Of a DNA stretch of 38,698 bases, positions 1-8,937 are shown in pieces. Numbering within the stretch: position 1 is the stretch's first letter; each line of letters starts with the position of its first letter. Under the pieces are notes generated by a model that had not been told where the DNA came from, made no database searches, and saw only the letters and a program-made list of their open reading frames with translations. The stretch comes from Sphingomonas sp. ERG5 (lineage in GTDB: Bacteria; Pseudomonadota; Alphaproteobacteria; Sphingomonadales; Sphingomonadaceae): the NCBI RefSeq assembly GCF_000803065.1, contig NZ_JSXI01000050.1, positions 7,501 to 46,198 of the forward strand, given 5' to 3'. The position numbers and the translations under genes were made by a program.

Positions 1-120
1 ATTCTCGTGGCGACCGGGGCGCTGGTCTATGGCGCCTGGCTGATGCTCTTCGCGCGCGGCGTCATCCGCGAACTGATCGCCGTGGTGCGCAAGCAGCCAC
101 TCGAATCGGCCGCGGCCTGA
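1..120 (+). CDS. C-terminal end of a membrane protein (partial)
   Basis: Frame 1 is open from the window edge to TGA at 118-120 and encodes 39 residues. They form one hydrophobic stretch (LVATGALVYGAWLMLFARG) followed by a short basic tail. This resembles the last transmembrane helix of a polytopic protein such as a polysaccharide flippase or transporter, but the fragment is too short to name the family. The gene begins outside the window. It converges with the minus-strand CBS gene, whose stop lies 12 bases further on. Confidence 0.45.
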   Translation: MLVATGALVYGAWLMLFARGVIRELIAVVRKQPLESAAA

Positions 121-132
121 ATTCGGTCACAC

Positions 133-561
133 CTAGGCGGATTGAATATAGCTGCGCATCGCTTCGGCATCGGCTTCGATCCGGTCGATGCGATACTTGA
201 CCAGATCACCGATCGACACCACGCCGACCACCCGGCCGCCCTCGATCACCGGCAAATGGCGAATCCGCCGCCGCGTCATCAGCGATAGAGCGCCAATCAC
301 CGCGTCGGAGAGTCCGACGGTGATCGCGGGGGACGTCATCACATCACCGACCTTGGCGTCGAGCGCCGCGGCGCCATGCGCCTCGAGCCCGTGAATCACG
401 TCGCGTTCGGAAAAGATGCCGACGACATTGGTGCCGTCCATCACCGGCACCGCGCCGATTCGCCGCTGCGCCAGCAAGGCAACCGCTTCACGCACGCTTT
501 GATGCGCCGTCACCGATACGACTTCACGGCCTTTGCCGCCCAGGATCGCCGCGATCGTCAT
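133..561 (-). CDS. CBS domain-containing protein
   Basis: 142 residues made of two CBS repeats (about 8-65 and 75-135). The first holds RRIGAVPVMDG and GIFSERDVI; the second holds RRRIRHLPVIEGGRVVGVVSIGDLV. Paired CBS repeats form a Bateman module that usually binds adenosyl nucleotides. Stand-alone proteins of this size are common in alphaproteobacteria, and their targets are mostly unknown. The ATG at 561 is chosen because AGAGGAGA precedes it at good spacing; a longer reading to 642 would add an unconserved basic extension. It is divergent from the small membrane protein at 645. Cytosolic, with the partner unknown. Confidence 0.85.
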   Translation of the reverse strand: MTIAAILGGKGREVVSVTAHQSVREAVALLAQRRIGAVPVMDGTNVVGIFSERDVIHGLEAHGAAALDAKVGDVMTSPAITVGLSDAVIGALSLMTRRRIRHLPVIEGGRVVGVVSIGDLVKYRIDRIEADAEAMRSYIQSA

Positions 562-644
562 GGTTCGTCTCCTCTTTGCCAGCCCGTATTTCCCGAGTCT
601 TCGAGGCTGTTGAGGATTCCACCTTTGCAAGGCAAAGCGCAAGC

Positions 645-926
645 ATGACCAAGCCCACCGGCCTCGATGATCCCGATTATGCCGCTTTCGCCTGGCGGCG
701 GTTCCGCCGCATCCTCGGCGGGATGGGGCTTGCCACGGCGATGGTCATCGCGGTCGCGATCGTCGGGCTCGACCATATCTATGGTCCGTTGTCGTGGATC
801 GCGATCCTGGCGACGATCGGCGGAGTCGGCGGATCGGTCATGCTCGCCGCCGCGCTGATGGGGCTGGCGTTCCTCAGCTCGGGCACCGGCCATGACGAAG
901 CAGTCCAGGATATCGACCGGGATTGA
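645..926 (+). CDS. small two-helix membrane protein, unknown function
   Basis: 93 residues with two predicted membrane helices (about 27-46 and 52-78) between a charged N-terminus containing FAWRRFRRIL and an acidic tail. I do not recognise a named family. The start MTKPTGLDD at 645 gives a sensible cytosolic N-terminus; an in-frame start at 576 would run into the CBS leader region. It is divergently transcribed from the CBS gene over an 83-base gap, and its stop is only 3 bases from the stop of the DUF4139 gene at 930, so the two converge without room for a separate terminator. Confidence 0.6.
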   Translation: MTKPTGLDDPDYAAFAWRRFRRILGGMGLATAMVIAVAIVGLDHIYGPLSWIAILATIGGVGGSVMLAAALMGLAFLSSGTGHDEAVQDIDRD

Positions 927-929
927 GGC

Positions 930-2537
930 CTACTCCCCGGCTTCCAGCTTCAACGTGAAGTCGAGCGCCGCCTCGCCATTGGCGGGAACGGTGACACGCC
1001 AGGCCTTTTGCCCCTTGCGCTCGATCATCTTCGCGCTCGTGCTCGCCAGCTTGTAGGGGATGACCAGTTCGAAGGTTTCCGGCGTCGATCGCGCATTGGT
1101 CACGCTGATTCGATAGGGTTTGCGCCGCTCGGACGGACGCCGGGCGACGATCTTGTACCGCACGTCGCTGCTCTCGCCCGTGCCGAACTCGACCTCCTCG
1201 CCGATCGCGCGGTCGGCCAGGTCACTCTCCCCGACCAGCAGCGATTCGCCGCGTGCCTGTTCGAACACCGCGACGCCCCCCGCCGGAAGCGGCAAGCCCA
1301 GCCCCTTGGCTTCGAGATTTTCGGTCCGCAGGATCCGCGTGGCGGCTTGGCTTTCGGGGCCATCCCGGTCCGCATCATAATCGAACGCCTCGAACCTGCC
1401 GGTATAGATACGGTCGAACCGTATCTTCTTACGGTCGATCATCGCCACTTGCTTGCGGCTCATCGCCGCAACCGTGACGGGTTCGGGAATACGGTAAAGT
1501 TTGAGGTCGCCCAGTTCTTCCTGCTTGGCCTGCATCACGGTGACTGAGACCGGACTATTCTGTATCATTGCGCTGCGCCGTCGCGCCGTGACGATGACAT
1601 CCCCGGCACTCGATCCGAGCTCCACCATCATCGCGGGTGGCGGCGGCGGGGCAGCGATCCCCCAGCGCGGATGCGTGCTGGTGATATCCATCGGCCAGCA
1701 TTGCAGATGCAGCGCCGGCTCGAGCCCCTTGGGCAACGCCGCATTCTCTTCCTTGTTCGGCGCGCCCGCCACCGCATTGGTGTTCGCCTCGGCAAAGCCC
1801 TGGCTGCCGCCATTCACCACGGTCAGCCAGGCGAACAGGTCAAGCGTGTCGCCGTCATCGGCGACTCGCGCGATATAATGCGCCGACCAGTCGAAACCCT
1901 GCGCCAGATAGGAGAGTTGCACCGTCGCCGTCGCGGCGCCGGTCGTTTCGGTGGCGATCGACAGGGTCGGCTTGGCGGCGAGATCCTCCGGCACGCCGGC
2001 ATAGGACAGCCCCTCGGGCAAGCCCGAACAGCCCAGCGCCTCGACTCCTTCCGCCGTGGTCAGGACAACCCCGCCGCCCGGCCCGGACTGGATCACCGCC
2101 TCGCCGGTGGTCGTCTTGCCGGTGGCGCGGTTGGTGCGATGGATCGTGACGCGGCGCTTGAGATAGGCATCGACCAATGTCGCCGGCCCGAGCAGCCGCG
2201 CATCGCGATTCTTCTCGTCCACCCGGCGCGGCAGGCCCGTGACGATCGCGGTCTCGGGCATCATGCCCTCGGACACGCCGGCGAAACGGATCGTCGAGCG
2301 ACCGGCGGGCAGCGCGATGGTGCGGGTTTCGGTGATCAGCGCATAACCGCCTGGCCAATTGCCATCCGCCGCGCCGTCCCGCCGGCCCGGATCGCGATAC
2401 AGCGTGACGGAGATCGCATCGATCTTCTCCGACTGGACGATGGTCTGCGCCGCAACCGGCGACGCGGCGATCAGGAGAACCGGCGCCATCGCCAGCGCGG
2501 CGGGCACGAGCAGCGAGGCGATCCCCCGCACCGTCAA
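930..2537 (-). CDS. exported DUF4139 domain protein (paralogue A)
   Basis: About 535 residues with an N-terminal signal peptide ending near PVAAQ (residue 31), so the protein is probably periplasmic. The conserved core (YLAQGFDWSAHYIARV, RFDRIYTG, YRISVTNARSTPETFELVIPY) matches the DUF4139 beta-rich family, whose biochemical role is unknown. Cys170 and Cys280 are shared with paralogue B and could form a disulfide. Residues 313-335 (DVIVTARRR...NSPVSVTV) look like the TonB-box/plug start of a TonB-dependent receptor and sit in a proline-rich insert. The first codon is TTG at 2537, overlapping the stop of paralogue B; GTG at 2531 is equally possible. Last gene of a three-gene tandem array. Confidence 0.8.
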   Translation of the reverse strand: MTVRGIASLLVPAALAMAPVLLIAASPVAAQTIVQSEKIDAISVTLYRDPGRRDGAADGNWPGGYALITETRTIALPAGRSTIRFAGVSEGMMPETAIVTGLPRRVDEKNRDARLLGPATLVDAYLKRRVTIHRTNRATGKTTTGEAVIQSGPGGGVVLTTAEGVEALGCSGLPEGLSYAGVPEDLAAKPTLSIATETTGAATATVQLSYLAQGFDWSAHYIARVADDGDTLDLFAWLTVVNGGSQGFAEANTNAVAGAPNKEENAALPKGLEPALHLQCWPMDITSTHPRWGIAAPPPPPAMMVELGSSAGDVIVTARRRSAMIQNSPVSVTVMQAKQEELGDLKLYRIPEPVTVAAMSRKQVAMIDRKKIRFDRIYTGRFEAFDYDADRDGPESQAATRILRTENLEAKGLGLPLPAGGVAVFEQARGESLLVGESDLADRAIGEEVEFGTGESSDVRYKIVARRPSERRKPYRISVTNARSTPETFELVIPYKLASTSAKMIERKGQKAWRVTVPANGEAALDFTLKLEAGE

Positions 2538-4132
2538 CCGCGCGGGTCGAAGGTCAGGTCGAGCGACGCCGTCCCATTGGCCGGCACATTCACCCGCCAG
2601 ACCTTGCGTCCCTTGCGCTCCACCAACGGGCCGCTCGACGAACCGATCCGGGTCGGCAAGGCGAGCTCGAACGTCTCGGGCGTCGATCGCGCATTGGTGA
2701 CTCGCACCGCGAAGGGCGCCCGCTCTTTCGTCATCGGCCCGAGCATAGCGGTATAATGAATGTCGTTGCTCTCCCCGACATCGAATTCGACCTCATCGCC
2801 GATCGCGCGATCGGCCAGGCTGCTTTCGCCCACCAGCAGCGATGCATCATGGACCGATTCGAACACCGCCACCTTGCCCGCCGGCAAGGGCAGGCCAAGG
2901 CCTTTGGTATCGCGATTCTCGGTGCGCAGCACCAGCGCGGCCGGCCTGGGCGGCATTCGGCCCGACGAGACGTAATTCCAATCGCCAGTATAGATACGGT
3001 CGAAACGCACGCCCTTGCGATCGATCATCGCCACTTGCTTGCGGCTCAATGCCGCGACGGTGACGGGTTCGGGAATGCGGTACAGCTTGAGATCGCCCAG
3101 TTCCTCCTGCCGCGCCATCATCACCGGCGCGGGACTTGGCATTGACACCATCATCATCGGCGGCGCCATCATCATCCGCTCCTGGCGCGATTCCGTGACG
3201 ACCAGCCCGTCGGCCATCTCCAGCATTTCCGGCGGTGGCGCCCGATCGATATCCCATTTGGGATGCGTGCTGGTGATGTCCATCGGCCAGCATTTCAACT
3301 GCAGCTCGGGCGACGGCCCCTTGGGCAGCCGCGCGGCCGCCTCGCGGTGCAAGCCGCCTGCGACTGCCTGAGTGTTCGCATCGGCAAAGCCCTGGCTGCC
3401 ACCGTTGGCGACGGTCAGCCAGGCGAACAGGTCGAGCGTCTTTCCGTCATCGCCGATCCGCGCGACATAATTGGCCGACCAGTCGAACCCCTGCGCCAGA
3501 TAGGAGAGCTGCACCGTCGCCGTCGTCGCCACGCGATTGTCGGTCGTGACCGACAGGGTCGGCTTGGCGGCCAGGTCGCCGGGCACACCGGGATAGGACA
3601 GCGCTTCGGGCAACCCCGAACAGGACAGCGCCTCGGCGCCGGCGGCGGTGGTGATCACCACGCCACCGCCCGGCCCCGACTGAATCACCGCGTCCTCGGT
3701 CGTCGTCTTGCCGGTCGCGCGGCTGGTGCGGCGGATCGTCACGCGGCGCTTCAGATAGGCATCGACCAGCCCGGCCGGCGACAACAATCGCGCATCGCGA
3801 TTCTTCTCATTCACGCCCCGGGGCATTCCGCTGACGATCGCGCTTTCCGGCAGCATCCCTTCCGCCACACCGGCGAAGCGGATGACCAGGCGCCCGGCGG
3901 GCAAGCGGATCGTCCGCGTCTCGGTGATCAGCGCATAGCCGCCCGGCCATCCCGGACCGATCGCCCGATCGCCCCGACCGGGCTCGCGGTACAGCGTCAC
4001 GGAGATCGCATCGATCTTCTCCGAATCGACGACCATCCGAGCAGCAGAGGGCGTCCGCGCAGCGGGGGGCGTCTGCGCCACCACCGGCGTCGCAGTCAGA
4101 AGAAACGCGGAGAAGACGACGATGCGGCGCAT
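2534..4132 (-). CDS. exported DUF4139 domain protein (paralogue B)
   Basis: 532 residues with signal peptide MRRIVVFSAFLLTATPVVAQ, predicted cleavage after residue 20. It aligns along its whole length with paralogue A: the same EKIDAISVTLYR start, KRRVTI block, SGPGGGVV segment and YRIPEPVTVAA block, and the Cys171/Cys281 pair. Where paralogue A has a receptor-plug-like insert, this protein has LVVTESRQER followed by a methionine-rich run (residues 320-339 hold nine Met). The stop overlaps the first codon of paralogue A, indicating coupled translation. It begins 4 bases after the stop of the third family member. Function unknown; envelope location is inferred from the signal peptide. Confidence 0.82.
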   Translation of the reverse strand: MRRIVVFSAFLLTATPVVAQTPPAARTPSAARMVVDSEKIDAISVTLYREPGRGDRAIGPGWPGGYALITETRTIRLPAGRLVIRFAGVAEGMLPESAIVSGMPRGVNEKNRDARLLSPAGLVDAYLKRRVTIRRTSRATGKTTTEDAVIQSGPGGGVVITTAAGAEALSCSGLPEALSYPGVPGDLAAKPTLSVTTDNRVATTATVQLSYLAQGFDWSANYVARIGDDGKTLDLFAWLTVANGGSQGFADANTQAVAGGLHREAAARLPKGPSPELQLKCWPMDITSTHPKWDIDRAPPPEMLEMADGLVVTESRQERMMMAPPMMMVSMPSPAPVMMARQEELGDLKLYRIPEPVTVAALSRKQVAMIDRKGVRFDRIYTGDWNYVSSGRMPPRPAALVLRTENRDTKGLGLPLPAGKVAVFESVHDASLLVGESSLADRAIGDEVEFDVGESNDIHYTAMLGPMTKERAPFAVRVTNARSTPETFELALPTRIGSSSGPLVERKGRKVWRVNVPANGTASLDLTFDPRG

Positions 4133-4136
4133 CGGA

Positions 4137-5549
4137 TCAATAGCGCGTGTCGAACACCACGGTCACCGACGCCTTGCCGTTACCCGGAACCGGCACTTTC
4201 CATTCCATCCGGTCGGCCGAGACGCGCTCGCCGGTGATGCTCTGGTCGATGACGCGGACATCGCCCCACAGGCCGTTCTGCGCAAGATCGATCGTCACCG
4301 CATCGGGCCGGGCATTGGAGAAGTCATAACGCATCGCGGTACGCCAGCGCGTCGACGACAGCCGCTTGCGCTCGACCGTCACCGCGGCTCCCTTCACGTC
4401 AAAGGCTTCGCCAGTGCGGATCGACATTTGCGACCCCATCGGCGCCGCCGCGACACGGCTCTCGCCGATGAACTGCGGGTCGCCGCGCTTGTCGCGCATA
4501 TAAACGCGAATCGTGCCCGCCGGCAGCTGATCGCCAAGCCCGCCGGTGCGCGAAGTCGAGAATTTGAGCACCGTCGCGGCGCTGCGCGGTTCGGCCTGGG
4601 TTTCGAGCCAGCCATTGGTCCATTCATAGGTCTTGCGCGCCGCGACGCCCTTCACGTCGAGAAAGCTGACCTGCTTCTGCTGCGCATTGGCGATCGTCGT
4701 GCGCTCGCCCAATGGATAGAGATAATAGTCGCCAAGCTTTTCGCGCGGCCCGGTCTCGGTCCCCGCCACCTCCAGCGTCGCATCGCCGAGCTGCGAGAAA
4801 CCGCCCTGGCCGCGATTGGGGTTGCCCGCGACCAGCAGCACATCGGCATTGCGATAGGTCGTGCCGGTGCTGTTGGTCAGGGTGACCCAGCCCTGCACGT
4901 CGATCGCGCCCTTCGCTTCGTCGAACAGCATGACATAGTCGCTGGTCCAGCCAAGCCCGGGCGTCAGATAGGTCAGCGTCGCCGGCACCCGGCCCGCCTT
5001 GGCCACTTGCAACGTCACCGACAAAGTCGGGCGGGCGCGCAGATTCTCCGGCACCTTGTCGAAGATCACCCGCACCGGCAGCCCGTCGTCGCGCAGCACT
5101 TCGATCCGGCTGCCGATCTGCAGCACGATGCCGCCATTCGCCGCAAGCACCCGCGCCTGTTCGCGCGTCTCGGCGCCGGTCGCCGGATTGGTCCGTACGA
5201 TCGTGACGACAGATCCGACCGCCTTTTCCATCAGCTTGTCGGGCGAGAGCAGGTCGAAATCGAAATTCTGCTCGACGATGCCGATACCCGGTCCGCCAAG
5301 CGTCACTGTCTCGGAGCGGATCTGCGCCGAGACATCGGGGAAATCCTGCCGCGTGCGGCCGGCGTCGAGATCGAGCTGCCGGACATCCTGCACCAGCGAC
5401 TGGCCGTTCTGATAAATAGTGACCGAGACATCGCCCTGCGCATTGCCGGCCAGCGGATTGGCGGATTGCGGGGCGGCGGTCTGCGCCTGCGCCGGAACCT
5501 GGGCGATCAGGGGTATCGCCAACGCCGCCGTGCCGATCCAGTACCGCAT
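4137..5549 (-). CDS. exported DUF4139 domain protein (paralogue C)
   Basis: 470 residues with a signal peptide (MRYWIGTAALAIPLIAQVPAQAQ). The family core is visible in VSVTIYQNGQSLVQDVRQ, TYLTPGLGWTSDYVMLFDE and ATVLKFSTSRTGGLG, but it is shorter than A and B, lacks their proline-rich insert and contains no cysteine. It is the more typical DUF4139 form and probably ancestral to the A/B duplication (inference). The ATG at 5549 is chosen because GGGGAGAG lies just upstream; seven extra codons upstream are possible. It is first in the tandem set C-B-A, all within a few bases of each other, so one transcript is likely. Confidence 0.83.
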   Translation of the reverse strand: MRYWIGTAALAIPLIAQVPAQAQTAAPQSANPLAGNAQGDVSVTIYQNGQSLVQDVRQLDLDAGRTRQDFPDVSAQIRSETVTLGGPGIGIVEQNFDFDLLSPDKLMEKAVGSVVTIVRTNPATGAETREQARVLAANGGIVLQIGSRIEVLRDDGLPVRVIFDKVPENLRARPTLSVTLQVAKAGRVPATLTYLTPGLGWTSDYVMLFDEAKGAIDVQGWVTLTNSTGTTYRNADVLLVAGNPNRGQGGFSQLGDATLEVAGTETGPREKLGDYYLYPLGERTTIANAQQKQVSFLDVKGVAARKTYEWTNGWLETQAEPRSAATVLKFSTSRTGGLGDQLPAGTIRVYMRDKRGDPQFIGESRVAAAPMGSQMSIRTGEAFDVKGAAVTVERKRLSSTRWRTAMRYDFSNARPDAVTIDLAQNGLWGDVRVIDQSITGERVSADRMEWKVPVPGNGKASVTVVFDTRY

Positions 5550-5632
5550 TTTCACTCTCCCCGGTCGCATAGTGCCATCATGCTAGACGGCAATGATGAC
5601 AGGTCAACGCCAAGTGTTGGACTGGAAAAGGA

Positions 5633-5666
5633 AAAGGCCGGCCCGGCGAGTGCCGGGCCGGCCTTT
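5633..5666 (-). terminator. rho-independent terminator of the DUF4167 gene
   Basis: A perfect 15-bp stem (AAAGGCCGGCCCGGC paired with its complement at 5652-5666) has a 4-base loop. Read on the minus strand it is followed by TTTTCCTTTTCC. It lies 22 bases beyond the DUF4167 stop and before the DUF4139 genes, so it should separate the two transcription units. Confidence 0.8.
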
Positions 5667-5688
5667 GCCGGTAGTCTGGGTCAGCCGA

Positions 5689-6762
5689 TCATTCGGCGGC
5701 GGGTGACTCATCGGTCGCCGCCGCGCGGGTGCGGCGCGCCCGGGGTTTCTTCTCGGCCACCGGCTCGGCGTCGGGCACGATCGCCGAAATGCCAAGCGAC
5801 GGGGGCAAGCGATCCGCTTCGAACATCGGCGGCGCTTCCTGGACGACGGCTGGAGCGGCATCGCGACGCGGACGACCGCGACGGCGTGGCTCTTCCTGAA
5901 CCGGCGCCGCTTCGGGCTGCGGCGCGGCGTCCTGACGTGGCGCCTCTTCCTGCTGCTGGCGCGGGGCGCGCTCCGGACGCGGGGCGCGCGGTTCACGGCG
6001 CGCCGGTGCGGCGTCCTGCTCGTCCTGCGCATAGGGCGCGCGGTTCACGCGCTCATTGCCGTTGCGGTCGCCGCGATCATTGTTCGCGTTGCGGTCATTA
6101 CGGTCGTTGCGCTCATAGCGATCGTTGCGGTCGCCGGACTGACGCTGCGGCCGATCGCCATATTGACGGTCGCCACCCTGGCGATCGCCATTGGAACGGT
6201 CGTTGTTGGTGCGGTCGTTGTTGGGACGGTCGTCGCCACGATCATCGCGGACATAGCGGTCGGCGCGGTCATTATCGCCACCGTTTCCGCCATTATTGCC
6301 GTTGCCGCGCGCGGGACGGCGATCCTCGTCATACTGGCCGTTGCCGTTCTGACCGCCATTGCCCTGATAATTCTGGTTCTGGCCACCCTGGTTGCGATCC
6401 GGGCGCTGCTGCTGTTCGACGCGGGCGATCGGCTCGCCATCCTCGTCATATTCCTGCTCGTCCTCCTCGAAGGCCGCGCCGCCATTCTGGCGGCGATTGT
6501 CCTCGAAGCGCGACCGCGTCTCGGCGAGCACACGGAAATAATGGTCCGCGAACTGCAGATAATATTCGGTGTTGACGCGGTCGCCCTGCATCTGTGCGTC
6601 GCGCGCCAGCGTCTTGTATTTCTCGAGCAACTGGCTCGCATTGCCGCGCGCCCGGTTGTCGATACGGTTGCCGTTATCCGGCCGACCCGAGTTACCTTGC
6701 GGGCGCTGCTGCTGCCCGCCACGACCGCGACGGCGGCCGGCCTGACGATTATTATTAATCAA
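5689..6762 (-). CDS. DUF4167 domain-containing protein, low-complexity tail
   Basis: 357 residues. The first 90 are the DUF4167 domain: a basic RG-rich leader (NNNRQAGRRRGRGGQQQR) then NASQLLEKYKTLARDAQMQGD and TEYYLQFADHYFRVL. The rest is disordered: runs of NDR/GDR units (about 150-280), then a Pro/Arg/Ala/Glu tail with GRPRR, an AT-hook-like core. The family is widespread in alphaproteobacteria; RG-rich leaders suggest nucleic-acid binding, but the role is not established. The start is taken as TTG at 6762 because the conserved domain begins there and upstream in-frame sequence is unlike the family; AAGAGCAG precedes it. It sits downstream of prmC after a 257-base gap in which I see no other gene. 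Confidence 0.8.
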   Translation of the reverse strand: MINNNRQAGRRRGRGGQQQRPQGNSGRPDNGNRIDNRARGNASQLLEKYKTLARDAQMQGDRVNTEYYLQFADHYFRVLAETRSRFEDNRRQNGGAAFEEDEQEYDEDGEPIARVEQQQRPDRNQGGQNQNYQGNGGQNGNGQYDEDRRPARGNGNNGGNGGDNDRADRYVRDDRGDDRPNNDRTNNDRSNGDRQGGDRQYGDRPQRQSGDRNDRYERNDRNDRNANNDRGDRNGNERVNRAPYAQDEQDAAPARREPRAPRPERAPRQQQEEAPRQDAAPQPEAAPVQEEPRRRGRPRRDAAPAVVQEAPPMFEADRLPPSLGISAIVPDAEPVAEKKPRARRTRAAATDESPAAE

Positions 6763-7019
6763 CTGCTCTTGTCCTGTCCTTCGAAACCAACCCGGTCGTG
6801 CTCCGCAACAATGTGGATGCAATGCCCCTCGGCCCGTGCTCGCCGACCTTCGGCGAGACAAGCCTGCCACGACCGCCGGACTGCAGCGGTGCGATGACGA
6901 AGGAGGCGGGCAACAGCCCGTTTTCAACCAGTTATGGTGAAAGCGCGTGCCCCTGCCCGTTCAATAGCGGCTGGCGCGCCAATCTCCAAGCAGAAATATG
7001 TGACTTCCGGTTGACAGCT

Positions 7020-7823
7020 TCAAGTCGCGATCAGCGCGCGGGGGTGGCCGGCAAGGTCCCGGCGCAGCGTGACGGCGAAACCCTGCCCCTCGAGCAGCGC
7101 GGTAACCGGCCCGGCCTGGGTCGCGCCGATCTCGAGGATCGCAGCGCCGCCAGGGGCCAGCAACGCGGGCAGTTGCGGGGCAATGATGCGGTAATCGTCC
7201 AGCCCGTCCGCGCCGGCGAACAGCGCGCTGCCCGGCTCATGGTCGCGCACTTCGGCGGGCAGCGTTTCGCCGGTGCCGATATAAGGCGGGTTGGCGAGGA
7301 TCAGGTCGAACGCGCCGGACACGCCTTCGGCCCAGTTGCCGGCGCGGAATAGTGCACGATCCGCAACGCCCAGCGCTTGCGCATTCGCCCGGGCATAACC
7401 CAGTGCCTGGTCAGACGCATCGATGCCCAGCCCCTGCGCCTCAGGCCATTGGTCAAGCGCCGCGAGCAGCAAGGTTCCAGGGCCGGTGCCAAGGTCGAGG
7501 ATGCGCAGCGGCGCAAGATCGTCGCGAAAATACGCGACCGCCGCCTCGATCAGCGTCTCGCTATCGGCCCGCGGCACCAGCGCGCCGGGCCCCACCAGCA
7601 GGTCGATCGTCCAGAATGCACGCGCGCCGGTGATATAGGCGATCGGCTCATGCCTGAGGCGGCGCGCGACCAGTGCGGCGAAGCTTGCCGGGACGGGATC
7701 GTCGAGATGGCCGAGCAGCAACCGCTCGCGCGTGATGCCAAGGGCATGAGCCATCAGCAATTCGGCATCGAGCCGCGCGGTTTCGGAGAAAGCCAGCGCA
7801 ACGGTCGCTTCGGCAAGCGCCAT
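7020..7823 (-). CDS. prmC: peptide chain release factor N5-glutamine methyltransferase
   Basis: 267 residues. Transfers a methyl group from S-adenosylmethionine to the glutamine of the GGQ motif in release factors, improving termination. The N-terminal helical domain ends near residue 75. The Rossmann domain shows ILDLGTGPGTLLLA (SAM-binding motif I) and the catalytic NPPY at residues 178-181. The ATG at 7823 is preferred: a strong GGGAGGGGGGTGAGG sits just before it, and MALAEATVALA matches the usual start of the family. It follows prfA, its own substrate gene, by 37 bases, a widely conserved pairing. The protein is cytosolic and its length is normal. Confidence 0.95.
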   Translation of the reverse strand: MALAEATVALAFSETARLDAELLMAHALGITRERLLLGHLDDPVPASFAALVARRLRHEPIAYITGARAFWTIDLLVGPGALVPRADSETLIEAAVAYFRDDLAPLRILDLGTGPGTLLLAALDQWPEAQGLGIDASDQALGYARANAQALGVADRALFRAGNWAEGVSGAFDLILANPPYIGTGETLPAEVRDHEPGSALFAGADGLDDYRIIAPQLPALLAPGGAAILEIGATQAGPVTALLEGQGFAVTLRRDLAGHPRALIAT

Positions 7824-7860
7824 CCTCACCCCCCTCCCGTTTGCGGGAAGGGAGGCGGAC

Positions 7861-8933
<1,073 letters not shown>

Positions 8934-8937
<4 letters not shown>

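Noticed and set aside
4122..6575. Plus-strand open frame of 817 codons
   Set aside because: It runs antisense through DUF4139 paralogue C and the DUF4167 gene, has biased Arg/His composition typical of GC-rich shadow frames, and shows no domain.
6907..6920. CGGGC-AACA-GCCCG hairpin followed by TTTT on the plus strand
   Set aside because: It resembles a small terminator, but no plus-strand gene ends nearby and the stem is only 5 bp.
7011..7016. TTGACA at the prmC 3' end as a plus-strand promoter
   Set aside because: No plus-strand gene or -10 box follows; it falls at the end of a minus-strand gene.
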